Shown here in pieces: positions 16,999 through 25,476 of a stretch of 64,000 nucleotides of DNA. Location of the stretch: positions 124,001-188,000 of the forward strand of contig JBNAVJ010000002.1 in assembly GCA_049700455.1 (NCBI GenBank). Reading direction: 5' to 3'. The notes under the pieces are model-generated. The model was not told the origin of the DNA. It was given only the letters and a program-made list of their open reading frames with translations, and did no database searches. Positions within the stretch are counted from its first letter, which is position 1. The number at the start of each line of letters is the position of its first letter. This DNA comes from JBNAVJ01 sp049700455 (lineage in GTDB: Bacteria; Bacteroidota; Ignavibacteria; Tepidaquicellales; Tepidaquicellaceae). Both the position numbers and the translations under genes were made by a program.

Positions 16999-17510
16999 TG
17001 ATAAAGACAAATAGAATAATAATTACAGTTGGAATTTTAGTTTTGTTAAATTTATCCTGTGGAGTATATAGCTTTAGAGGAAACAACCCTCCAGCTGGTA
17101 TAAAGAGTATAGCTATACCGTTATTCGAAGATGTTAGTGGATTTTCTGAGGCAGGGTTGAAAGAAGATTTTACCGAACTCTTGAAAAAGAAAGTTTTAAA
17201 TGATAATACCTTTACTCTTGCAGATAAAAACATTTCTGACGGTGTTCTATATTGTAAAATTACTAATATAAAAGATGAAGCCCTTGTGATTACCGGGAAC
17301 GAAAATGTATCCAAAAGAAAAATTACAATCGCGTTAAATGTGAGATTTGAGAACCTGAAGACAAAAAAGTTAATATGGGAAAAGAATTATGAAAACTGGG
17401 GAGAGTATAACTCTTCCTCTCAGTCCTTTTCCGAACGACAACAGGGCATTAAAACTGCTCAGGACAAAATTACAGAAGACATTCTTATTGATATAACTTC
17501 AAATTGGTAG
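16998..17510 (+). CDS. lptE: LptE-like LPS-assembly lipoprotein
   Basis: 170 residues. Lipoprotein signal with C21 (LLNLSC). The mature start CGVYSFRG and the following IKSIAIPLFEDVSG are typical of Bacteroidota LptE family proteins; the family forms the plug of the LptD outer-membrane LPS translocon. The C-terminal half (NVRFENLKTKKLIWEKNY, then an amphipathic helix) also fits. The start overlaps the sigma-54 activator stop. A regulator-lptE pairing is, from memory, recurrent in Bacteroidota. Confidence 0.85.
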   Translation: MIKTNRIIITVGILVLLNLSCGVYSFRGNNPPAGIKSIAIPLFEDVSGFSEAGLKEDFTELLKKKVLNDNTFTLADKNISDGVLYCKITNIKDEALVITGNENVSKRKITIALNVRFENLKTKKLIWEKNYENWGEYNSSSQSFSERQQGIKTAQDKITEDILIDITSNW

Positions 17511-17516
17511 AAAAGA

Positions 17517-19016
17517 ATGAATGTTGAAACTATTATTCTTATAATTTACAATTTTTCACTGTTTGTGCTTTTTATCTTTGCTTCACATGGTTTTATTATG
17601 ATATATTATTACTTCAAGACCTTTAATAAACGAAATGAAGATATAGATTATAAAAATTTTAAATTTCAAGAATATCCTGTAGTTACAATTCAATTACCTC
17701 TTTATAATGAAAAGTATGTAATTTGTAGACTTATTGATGCGGTGGTAAGGCTTGAATATCCACGTGATAAACTTGAAATTCAAATTCTCGATGATTCCAC
17801 TGATGAAACAACAGAGATAATTAGGGACTATATTCAGAAATATATAGCCATTGGTTTTGATATTAAACATATACATCGAACAAACCGTAAGGGTTATAAA
17901 GCCGGAGCTTTAAGAGAAGGATTAGCAATTGCCCGTGGAGACTTTATAGCAATTTTTGATGCTGATTTTATTCCAAGAAAAAAGTTCCTCTTGCGTACGC
18001 TCCCCTATTTTTTTCTTGATGAGAAGATTGCATTGGTACAAACAAGATGGGAACATCTCAATGCAAATTATTCTATTTTAACAAGAACCCAGGCAATAGC
18101 ACTTGATGGACATTTTGTAATAGAACAGGCGGTTAGAAACCGGGCTGGTTTTTTTATTAATTTTAACGGAACTGGAGGCATCTGGAGAAAAACAGCAATT
18201 ATCGATGCCGGCAACTGGCAGGATGATACTTTAACTGAAGACCTTGACCTATCTTATCGTGCTCAACTTAGAGGGTGGAAATGCAAATACGTTATAGATT
18301 TTACTTCTCCTGCCGAACTGCCCGCTGATATTAACGCCCTCCGTAGCCAGCAACACAGATGGACAAAAGGAGCAATAGAAACAATGAAAAAGATTTTCCC
18401 AAAAGTCTTAAAGTCAAAGCTGCCGCTACATATAAAATTCCAATCTTTTATTCATCTTTGTAGTAATCTTGCTTACCCCTTCATTTTACTTGCAGGAATA
18501 CTCAATCTTCCTGTAACTTTGATTAAAATTTCAGGACAATATGATGATGTGTTCAGATTTATGTCATTTTTTATTTTTGCCTTTACCAGCTCATTTATTT
18601 TCTATCTTTATGCACAAAAAGATGTGTACCCTGATTGGCAAAAACGAATAATTTATTTTCCGGTTTTTATGACCGGTAGTATGGGGCTATCTGTTAATAA
18701 TACTAAAGCGGTACTTGAGGGGTTGCTAAATATCAAAAGCGAGTTTGTAAGAACACCAAAATATAGAATTGCTCATAAGAAAGACACCTGGCACGATAAA
18801 AAATATGTAAGTAAGAAAATTCCAAAAATTGCTTTTATTGAGATGGCTCTCTCTATCTACTGTTTTATAGGTGTATTAATATCAGCAAGATATGCACAGA
18901 TAGCAGCTATACCATTTCAACTTATGTTTGCTCTTGGTTTTGGCATCATTTCTTTTCTCTCAATCCGTCAGGTACTCATATTTAATAGAAACCAAAAAGC
19001 ATTAACAAACGAATGA
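17517..19016 (+). CDS. Membrane family 2 glycosyltransferase, processive type
   Basis: 499 residues. One N-terminal helix, a cytoplasmic GT2 domain, then about four C-terminal helices. The full D,D,D,QxxRW signature is present: LDDSTDET, FDADF, TEDLDLSYR and QQHRW. This places it with cellulose-synthase-like and glucosyl-diacylglycerol-synthase-like enzymes. The product could be an envelope glycolipid or an exopolysaccharide. It follows lptE by six bases and overlaps the TPR gene (ATGA). Confidence 0.88.
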   Translation: MNVETIILIIYNFSLFVLFIFASHGFIMIYYYFKTFNKRNEDIDYKNFKFQEYPVVTIQLPLYNEKYVICRLIDAVVRLEYPRDKLEIQILDDSTDETTEIIRDYIQKYIAIGFDIKHIHRTNRKGYKAGALREGLAIARGDFIAIFDADFIPRKKFLLRTLPYFFLDEKIALVQTRWEHLNANYSILTRTQAIALDGHFVIEQAVRNRAGFFINFNGTGGIWRKTAIIDAGNWQDDTLTEDLDLSYRAQLRGWKCKYVIDFTSPAELPADINALRSQQHRWTKGAIETMKKIFPKVLKSKLPLHIKFQSFIHLCSNLAYPFILLAGILNLPVTLIKISGQYDDVFRFMSFFIFAFTSSFIFYLYAQKDVYPDWQKRIIYFPVFMTGSMGLSVNNTKAVLEGLLNIKSEFVRTPKYRIAHKKDTWHDKKYVSKKIPKIAFIEMALSIYCFIGVLISARYAQIAAIPFQLMFALGFGIISFLSIRQVLIFNRNQKALTNE

Positions 19017-19762
19017 ACTCTATCGAAAAATACATATCATCATTAAAAGAAGAGCTTAACAATAAGATATTTTCTCCTTCATTTATAAAGTTAGCAAATA
19101 TGTATTATCTGAATGGACAATATGAAGAGTGTATAATAACCTGTAATATAGGATTACAGATATTCCCAAATTATCTTACTGCAAAACTTATTTTGTTAAA
19201 AACTCTCATCAAATTGGAACATTTAAGCGAAGCAGAAAAGGTCTTTACAGAAATTTGTTATAAGATTTCAAATCCTGATCTCCTAATGTCTTTAAAACAC
19301 TCAATTGAAGAACTCAGAAATAAACCGACACAGGAAAAATTATTCTATGTTCATAAACTTTCTTCTAACATAATTGATTTTGAGGATTACAGTGACAAAT
19401 TCATTTCTATAGGCGCCGATATTGAAAAATTTGACATTGAAACTTTTATCCGTGAAATCAACAATATCGATTCTCTTTTATCTGAGGAAGAACTAAAAAA
19501 ACTTAAATCCAGATATGATGAATTAAATATAGATGCCTCTTCTAAAACAACAAGAGCTACACATAAAACAAACAATGATAATCAAGATACACTACTTTCG
19601 AAGTTTAAAAAAATAACACTTACTCTTGCAGACTTACTGATGAAGCAAGGATATCTAAAAGATGCCTTTGAAGCTTATTCACTCCTACTCAGCTCTAATG
19701 TGGACAATAAAGCTAAAATACAGGAGAAACTTAATAAGTTGGAACGAAACCTTTTTCTATAG
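19013..19762 (+). CDS. TPR-repeat protein, unknown function
   Basis: 249 residues, no signal peptide. The N-terminal 90 residues show TPR-like helix pairs (FIKLANMYYLNGQYEECIITC, then YLTAKLILLKTLIKLE). The C-terminus ends in another one (LADLLMKQGYLKDAFEAYSLLL). The middle is charged and less regular. Coupled to the GT2 gene by an ATGA overlap, so it may be an accessory or scaffold of that enzyme. It converges on the RqcH gene with two bases between stops. Confidence 0.8.
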   Translation: MNSIEKYISSLKEELNNKIFSPSFIKLANMYYLNGQYEECIITCNIGLQIFPNYLTAKLILLKTLIKLEHLSEAEKVFTEICYKISNPDLLMSLKHSIEELRNKPTQEKLFYVHKLSSNIIDFEDYSDKFISIGADIEKFDIETFIREINNIDSLLSEEELKKLKSRYDELNIDASSKTTRATHKTNNDNQDTLLSKFKKITLTLADLLMKQGYLKDAFEAYSLLLSSNVDNKAKIQEKLNKLERNLFL

Positions 19763-19764
19763 TA

Positions 19765-21363
19765 CTATATGGCAAACTTCGGAACCGAAGGCTTTACAAA
19801 AATTACCTTTTCATGTTCCATAACAACACTCCCTTCTCTAAAGCCTTTGCGCTTTTTTACATATTTTCTTTCACAGTAAGCAACTGGAACATTTGTAGCA
19901 TTCCGTGCTTTACTATAATATGCGGCTATACTCGCTGCAGTTTCAATTATTTCTTTACTGGGTGTAACTGATTTATTCTTTTGTTTCAGAACAGTATGTG
20001 AACCTGTTGTGCCTCGCACATGAAACCATAATTCATACGGATGGGCGTAACGCATTGTTAAAAGATCATTTGATTCACTATCCTTTCCAACCCAAACTTC
20101 AAAATCATCATTAAGAATAAACCTTCTAAACTTAGAAATATCTTCTTTCACATTCTCAGGTAACTTTTCCTCTTCGGGGTGAAACTCTTTAATTTCCTTC
20201 AGATTATTAACTTCATCAAGTTTTTTTATTTCTTCTTCAAGAACAACTCGCTTTGCCTCAAGTTGGGAAAGTTTTTGTGATAGACTTTCAACTGAACCTG
20301 TATATCGCTTGTACTGTTCAAAGAATCTTTGAGCATTTTCTGAAAGGGTTATCCTCGGATTAAGGTTAATTGTTTCTATCCCTTTATCTGTGGTAATTTC
20401 TATGCTGCTTGCTCCTACAGGGATTTTATCCATATTGGCAAGAATATAATCACCATAGACTTTATATTTCTCGGCATTTTTAGCCACTTTTAGCTGCTCT
20501 GAGATACTGGTAATTCTTTTAATAATGTTTTTAAGTTCTATCTCTTTACTCTTTTTAACAGTTGATTTTGTATCATTCAGTTTTTGCATCATCATAGTTT
20601 TTTTTATATAAGCTTGTAATAAATCATTTATATTTCGAAATGTCAGTTTCTCATACTCTTTAAAATATTCATCAAATGAAATAAGTGAGATTTTCCTGTC
20701 TCCATTTTGTTTATAAAGGATAAATTCTGGTTGCTGATATTTTTCCCGACAGGCAGTAAAAAATTCATCTGTTTTAGTCTTATGAGCTTCATTTAATTCA
20801 TCGTTCTTTGCTATTCCTGTCTCTTTATAAAAAACATCAATAGCAACATTACCAAAATTTCTGTAATTCTCATTTATGTACTGCTTTACAGTTAATTCCC
20901 CTTCTGTTTTCATAGTCTTTCGTACCAGAAAATCATCAAGCCTCTTTAGATTTTCTTCTTCTATCTTTTTGAATGTTTCTACTATTTCTTTTTCTCTGGT
21001 CACAAGTAGATTATTCTTGTGAGTTATAAAAACAAAATCTAAACTTAGATTACCATCAAGGCTTATTGAGAGAACTCTTTCGGCATCATATACATACACA
21101 TCATTAATTCGATGACCATAAGCACTTTTCAGTAGACTCAAAACATTTTTTCGTGACTTTGCAAAATTATCTCGTAAAATTAAATACGGCAAATGGGAAT
21201 CTACTGAGTATTCGAGATATGTTTCTTGTTGGAGGGCGTTATTTATTAAATGAATAACAACCTTATTTTTTTCCTGGGTAAAAATATCGTTAACTTCAAA
21301 TTCCAGAATCCTGGTTCTTAAAAATTTTGCAACCTCAACCAGAATAAAATAATCGTCTGTCAT
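19765..21363 (-). CDS. rqcH: RqcH/NFACT-family ribosome quality control protein
   Basis: 532 residues. Domain order matches NFACT: an N-terminal NFACT-N domain, helix-hairpin-helix region, a long coiled coil (about 250-400) and the C-terminal NFACT-R (DUF814) domain with FEVWVGKDSESNDLLT and the WFHVRG motif. RqcH binds stalled 50S-peptidyl-tRNA complexes and adds alanine tails. The key Asp-Arg pair of the Bacillus protein aligns with E95-R96 here. Older annotations call such proteins fibronectin-binding. It lies 20 bases downstream of atpG and may be read with the ATP synthase operon. Confidence 0.85.
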   Translation of the reverse strand: MTDDYFILVEVAKFLRTRILEFEVNDIFTQEKNKVVIHLINNALQQETYLEYSVDSHLPYLILRDNFAKSRKNVLSLLKSAYGHRINDVYVYDAERVLSISLDGNLSLDFVFITHKNNLLVTREKEIVETFKKIEEENLKRLDDFLVRKTMKTEGELTVKQYINENYRNFGNVAIDVFYKETGIAKNDELNEAHKTKTDEFFTACREKYQQPEFILYKQNGDRKISLISFDEYFKEYEKLTFRNINDLLQAYIKKTMMMQKLNDTKSTVKKSKEIELKNIIKRITSISEQLKVAKNAEKYKVYGDYILANMDKIPVGASSIEITTDKGIETINLNPRITLSENAQRFFEQYKRYTGSVESLSQKLSQLEAKRVVLEEEIKKLDEVNNLKEIKEFHPEEEKLPENVKEDISKFRRFILNDDFEVWVGKDSESNDLLTMRYAHPYELWFHVRGTTGSHTVLKQKNKSVTPSKEIIETAASIAAYYSKARNATNVPVAYCERKYVKKRKGFREGSVVMEHEKVIFVKPSVPKFAI

Positions 21364-21383
21364 ATCCCTCTCCCATATGTTTT

Positions 21384-22241
21384 CTATACGTTCCTAAGTG
21401 CCTCTGCTCCCGACACAATTTCAAGCAATTCTTTGGTAATTGATTCCTGTCTGGCTCTGTTATACATAATTGTCAGAGTCCTTATAAACTCATCAGCATT
21501 GTTTGTAGCAGTTTCCATTGCCGTCATCTTAGCTCCTAATTCAGCAGCGTTGGATTCAAGCAAAGCTTTCCAAAATTGTAAATTGAGATGTTTCGGAATC
21601 ATACTATCAAGGATATCTTCAGCGGATGGCTCATATATGTACTTTGTACTATAGGGATTGGTCACTTCAGGTTTAACAACAGGTAAAAAAGTCTCAACCT
21701 TAACAATCTGTTTTATAACTGACTTAAATTCAGTATAAATTAAATCTACTTTATCATAATTCCCCTGCAAATATCCATCTACAATTTTCTTTACTATTGC
21801 ATTTGACCCCATTACATTTAAATTGCTGAAGAAGTAATCATACGAATCAATAATTTCATATTCTCGTTTCTTGAAATAGTCATTAGCCTTCTTACCTACC
21901 ATCAAAAGCTTTACAGGTTTGTTAGTTTGAGCAAGGTATGTAGATGCAAATTTAATAACATTAACATTAAATGCGCCACACAGCCCCCTGTCTGCCGAAA
22001 TAATTATTACAAGACTATTTTTTACCTCCCGCGACTCCATAAGCTCATTCTTGTAGTCAGTACTATAAGCTACCAGGTGTGAAATCAATTCAGATAATTT
22101 TTTTGCATAAGGTCTTGTAGCAATAATCCTATCCTGAGCACGCTTCAACCTCGCAGCAGCAATCATCTTCATTGCTCTGGTTATCTTCTGCGTATTCTTA
22201 ATAGCATTTATCCGTCGCTTTATTTCTTTTATCTCTGCCAC
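21384..22241 (-). CDS. atpG: ATP synthase F1 gamma subunit
   Basis: 285 residues, central rotor stalk. The N-terminal rotor helix (IKRRINAIKNTQKITRAMKM) and the C-terminal one (ETATNNADEFIRTLTIMYNRARQ) are both typical, and the Rossmann-like middle has DRGLCGAFN. The start is GTG at 22241. It follows a small unknown gene rather than atpA directly. atpD and atpC are not downstream; RqcH is. Confidence 0.96.
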   Translation of the reverse strand: MAEIKEIKRRINAIKNTQKITRAMKMIAAARLKRAQDRIIATRPYAKKLSELISHLVAYSTDYKNELMESREVKNSLVIIISADRGLCGAFNVNVIKFASTYLAQTNKPVKLLMVGKKANDYFKKREYEIIDSYDYFFSNLNVMGSNAIVKKIVDGYLQGNYDKVDLIYTEFKSVIKQIVKVETFLPVVKPEVTNPYSTKYIYEPSAEDILDSMIPKHLNLQFWKALLESNAAELGAKMTAMETATNNADEFIRTLTIMYNRARQESITKELLEIVSGAEALRNV

Positions 22242-22253
22242 TGCTTTTAAACT

Positions 22254-22532
22254 TTAATCCTTAGGTAAAATTCCTTTTTCTTTAAATTTTTCTTCTATTA
22301 TCTTTGCAAGTTCCGGATACTTGATGGAACTTGAACGTGGATTTGCCTGTATTACTGCTTCTAAAATAGACCCTACTTCTTTATTAAGGTACATATTTAA
22401 ACAAAAGCTTAATCTATTCCTATCATTAGGAACAATTATAATATCTCTCAATTCCTCAATTGAATTATATAATTTTTTTATCAAAGCATTCTCATCAAAA
22501 TATTTGACTTCTGCAGGTGGTTTTGTGGTCAT
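22254..22532 (-). CDS. Small unknown protein encoded between atpA and atpG
   Basis: 92 residues, ATG at 22532. Its ATG overlaps the atpA stop (ATGA), and atpG starts 12 bases after its stop, so it is translated within the ATP synthase message. It is charged, apparently all-helical, without signal peptide or membrane segment: an N-terminal helix (DENALIKKLYNSIEELRDII), a middle helix (LNMYLNKEVGSILEAVIQA) and a final one (YPELAKIIEEKFKEKGI). I recognise no family. It could be an accessory, assembly or regulatory factor of F1; this is inference from position only. Confidence 0.8.
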   Translation of the reverse strand: MTTKPPAEVKYFDENALIKKLYNSIEELRDIIIVPNDRNRLSFCLNMYLNKEVGSILEAVIQANPRSSSIKYPELAKIIEEKFKEKGILPKD

Positions 22533-24055
22533 ATCTTGTTAATTGTTGTTTTAAAATTTTCAATGAATTCATTGATTATAGTATCCAGCTTTGATGTTAT
22601 TTCTGCTGTTAAATCTTTTTGTTCTGCAATCGTACGTAATACATCTAAGTATCTATTTTCCATTACTTCAAGAAATTCTTTTTCAAAACGACTAAGTGAT
22701 TCTACTGGCAATACATCAAGGAATCCTTTTGTTGCAGCATATATAATCACGACTTGCTTTTCAACATCCATCGGAGTATATTGTTTTTGCTTCAATATCT
22801 CTACAAGCCGTTCACCACGTCTTAACTGTTGCTGAGTAGCAGGATCCAGGTCAGAGCCCAATTTAGCAAAGGCTTCAAGTTCTCGATATTGAGCAAGGTC
22901 TAATCTTAAAGATCCAGCAATCTTTTTCATAGCTTTAATCTGGGCGTTACCACCAACACGCGAAACTGATATACCAACATTGATTGCTGGTCTGATACCA
23001 GAATTAAAGAGATTTGGCTCAAGGTAAATTTGTCCATCAGTAATAGAAATCACGTTTGTTGGAATATAAGCAGCAACATCTCCAGCCTTTGTTTCTATAA
23101 CAGGCAAAGCTGTAAGGCTCCCTCCACCAAGCTCATCAGATAATTTTGATGCTCTCTCAAGTAATCTTGAGTGTAAATAGAAAACATCTCCAGGATAAGC
23201 TTCTCTTCCTGGTGGTCTGCGAAGTAATAGGGAAAGTTCTCTGTAAGCAGCAGCCTGTTTTGTTAGGTCGTCATAGATACAAAGTGCGTGCCTTCCGCTA
23301 TCCCTATAATATTCTCCCATTGTTGCACCTGCATATGGAGCAATATAAAGAAGTGGAGCAGGATCAGAAGCTGCTGCTGCAACAACAGTTGTATATTCCA
23401 TAGCTCCAGCATCTTCAAGGCTCTTTATCACTTGAGCTATTGTTGAACCCTTTTGTCCTATCGCAACATATATACAATAAACATCTTTCCCTTTTTGATT
23501 TATAATAGTGTCAACAGCAATTGCTGTTTTACCAGTTTGTCTGTCTCCAATAATTAATTCCCGTTGTCCTCTCCCAATAGGAATCATTGCATCTATAGCC
23601 TTGATTCCTGTTTGCAAAGGTTCTTTTACAGGCTGTCTCTGAATCACCCCAAGAGCCTTTCTTTCAATTGGTAAATATTTATCGGTCTTAATTTCTCCTT
23701 TACCATCAAGTGGCTGTCCCAGAGGATTAACTACACGTCCAAGTAATGCCTCACCAACGGGAACAGATGCTATTCGCCCTGTACGTTTAACGGTATCTCC
23801 TTCTTTAACAAGATTTGTCTCTCCAAAGAGAATGCAACCAACATTATCCTCCTCCAGGTTCAATGCTATTCCGTAAACACCATTCGGGAATTCTAATAAT
23901 TCACTTGCCTGGCATCTGGAAAGGCCATAAACACGAGCTACCCCATCACCTACTGATAAAACTATCCCGACATCATAAACATCAACCTCTTTCTCAAATC
24001 CTGTAAGCTCTCTTAAAAGTATTGATGAGACTTCGCTTGCTTTTACATCGAACAT
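22529..24055 (-). CDS. atpA: ATP synthase F1 alpha subunit
   Basis: 508 residues, non-catalytic nucleotide-binding subunit of F1. Walker A is GDRQTGKT and the alpha-type arginine finger region follows (VGISVSRVGGNAQIKAMK). A good AGGAG site lies about eight bases before the ATG at 24055. Upstream is atpH, 20 bases away; its stop overlaps the small unknown gene. The catalytic beta subunit gene atpD is absent from the window. Confidence 0.97.
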   Translation of the reverse strand: MFDVKASEVSSILLRELTGFEKEVDVYDVGIVLSVGDGVARVYGLSRCQASELLEFPNGVYGIALNLEEDNVGCILFGETNLVKEGDTVKRTGRIASVPVGEALLGRVVNPLGQPLDGKGEIKTDKYLPIERKALGVIQRQPVKEPLQTGIKAIDAMIPIGRGQRELIIGDRQTGKTAIAVDTIINQKGKDVYCIYVAIGQKGSTIAQVIKSLEDAGAMEYTTVVAAAASDPAPLLYIAPYAGATMGEYYRDSGRHALCIYDDLTKQAAAYRELSLLLRRPPGREAYPGDVFYLHSRLLERASKLSDELGGGSLTALPVIETKAGDVAAYIPTNVISITDGQIYLEPNLFNSGIRPAINVGISVSRVGGNAQIKAMKKIAGSLRLDLAQYRELEAFAKLGSDLDPATQQQLRRGERLVEILKQKQYTPMDVEKQVVIIYAATKGFLDVLPVESLSRFEKEFLEVMENRYLDVLRTIAEQKDLTAEITSKLDTIINEFIENFKTTINKI

Positions 24056-24075
24056 TGTTTTCTCCTGTTGTTTGT

Positions 24076-24624
24076 TTATAATTTTAAATGCTGTCGTTTA
24101 AACCTTGAATCAATCATCTCTAACTGTCGTTTTAAACTTGCATCATAGATAGTATCCTGTATCCTGACAGTAAATCCTCCAATAAGTCCCTTTTCTTTTC
24201 TGAAAGTGGTTAATGGCTCAAGGCCTGACAACTTACGAATTAAGTTAACAAACTTATCCTTAAGTTCATCATTCACCTCCACTGCTGTTGTAACATTAAC
24301 CCTGATCTTCCCTTCTTTTTCTTCCTTATAGAGAATGAAATTTTCTAATATTTCCAGTATAAAAGAGCCCCGGTTTGCTCTAACAATCAATTTTAGAAAG
24401 CTAACCAATAATTTATGTACAATACTGCTAAAAATTTCTTCTACAATTTTTTCTTTCTTTGATGGACTGATAATTGGGTTATAGAAAAAAAGTAATAGAG
24501 AGCGTTCTCTTTTGATAAGTCTAATAACATTATTAACGTCCTCAATTATTTGAGAAATATTCCCCGCTCTTTCAGAAGCAAGATACAACGCTTCTGCATA
24601 TCGATGTGCTATTTTTGTATTCAT
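24076..24624 (-). CDS. atpH: ATP synthase F1 delta subunit (OSCP)
   Basis: 182 residues. The N-terminal helical bundle starts with IAHRYAEALYLAS, and the C-terminal signature region reads LIGGFTVRIQDTIYDASLKRQL, both typical of AtpH. It links F1 to the peripheral stalk. It starts at an ATG five bases after the atpF stop. Confidence 0.94.
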   Translation of the reverse strand: MNTKIAHRYAEALYLASERAGNISQIIEDVNNVIRLIKRERSLLLFFYNPIISPSKKEKIVEEIFSSIVHKLLVSFLKLIVRANRGSFILEILENFILYKEEKEGKIRVNVTTAVEVNDELKDKFVNLIRKLSGLEPLTTFRKEKGLIGGFTVRIQDTIYDASLKRQLEMIDSRFKRQHLKL

Positions 24625-24629
24625 AGTAA

Positions 24630-25184
24630 CTAATTCTTTGAGAACTGATTTAGAAATCCTTCTATTAATTTTCGTTGTTTATTTTCATCAAGATTCTCTT
24701 CTATAATCTTCTCCGCAATTTTAATAGCAATATGGGAAACTTCGTTCTTGATTGACTCAAGAGCAGATTCTTTTTGCCTTTCAATATCCTCTTTGGCTTG
24801 CGCAAGAATCTTATGGGCTTCTTCGTTCGCTTTATTAATAATTTCTTCCCTTATCTTATTAGCCAGGTTCCTGCTCTCAAGAAGAATCTTTTGTGCATTT
24901 GAATTGGCTTCAGCAAGGACTTTTTTATTCTCTTCGTATATTTGCTTTGCTTCAGCACTATATCTCTCAGCGTCTTCAATGTCTTTTCTAATTTTTTCTT
25001 CCCTGTTATGAAGAGCCGTTAGTAACGGCTTCCAGGTGAACTTCCACAACAATATCAATAACAATGTAAAAATAATAATCGTCCATATAATCAAACCTGG
25101 ATTTGGGGAAAGGAGATTATTATTATGCCCATCCTCACTTATGAGAAATATAGCTAAAACATTAAATAGCAGATTAATGCTCAT
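24630..25184 (-). CDS. atpF: ATP synthase F0 b subunit
   Basis: 184 residues from the ATG at 25184; a TTG two codons earlier is possible. A hydrophobic start is followed by SPNPGLIIWTII, one membrane helix (FTLLLILLWKFTWKPLL) and a long charged coiled coil rich in Glu, Lys and Ala, as expected for the peripheral stalk. Only one b-type gene is present, so a homodimeric stalk is likely. The first 30 residues form an extra hydrophobic segment. Confidence 0.93.
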   Translation of the reverse strand: MSINLLFNVLAIFLISEDGHNNNLLSPNPGLIIWTIIIFTLLLILLWKFTWKPLLTALHNREEKIRKDIEDAERYSAEAKQIYEENKKVLAEANSNAQKILLESRNLANKIREEIINKANEEAHKILAQAKEDIERQKESALESIKNEVSHIAIKIAEKIIEENLDENKQRKLIEGFLNQFSKN

Positions 25185-25210
25185 ATTCAATATATTTTCA
25201 TTAACAAATC

Positions 25211-25438
25211 TTAAGCTGTCTTAATTGCAAGCAGGATACAAATAACTAATCCAAAAAGTGCCACACCTTCTATAAGTGCTGCAGCAATAATCATTGAAGT
25301 TCTGATATCCCCAAGCACTTCAGGGTTTCTACCACTTGCATCCATTGCTGCGGATGCTATCTTACCGATGCCAAATGCAGCACCGATTACTACTAACCCA
25401 GCTCCAATTCCAGCTGCTAAATACGCTAATGGTAACAT
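25211..25438 (-). CDS. atpE: ATP synthase F0 c subunit
   Basis: 75 residues, two helices joined by a polar loop (SGRNPE). The ion-binding carboxylate is E57 (LIEGVALF). Helix 1 lacks the Gln of sodium-type c rings and E57 is followed by Gly rather than Ser/Thr, so proton coupling is more likely. AGGAG ribosome site just upstream of the ATG at 25438, consistent with the high dose of c subunit needed. Confidence 0.95.
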   Translation of the reverse strand: MLPLAYLAAGIGAGLVVIGAAFGIGKIASAAMDASGRNPEVLGDIRTSMIIAAALIEGVALFGLVICILLAIKTA

Positions 25439-25476
25439 ACTGATTTTCTCCTATTAATTTTATTTTAATTATTAAA

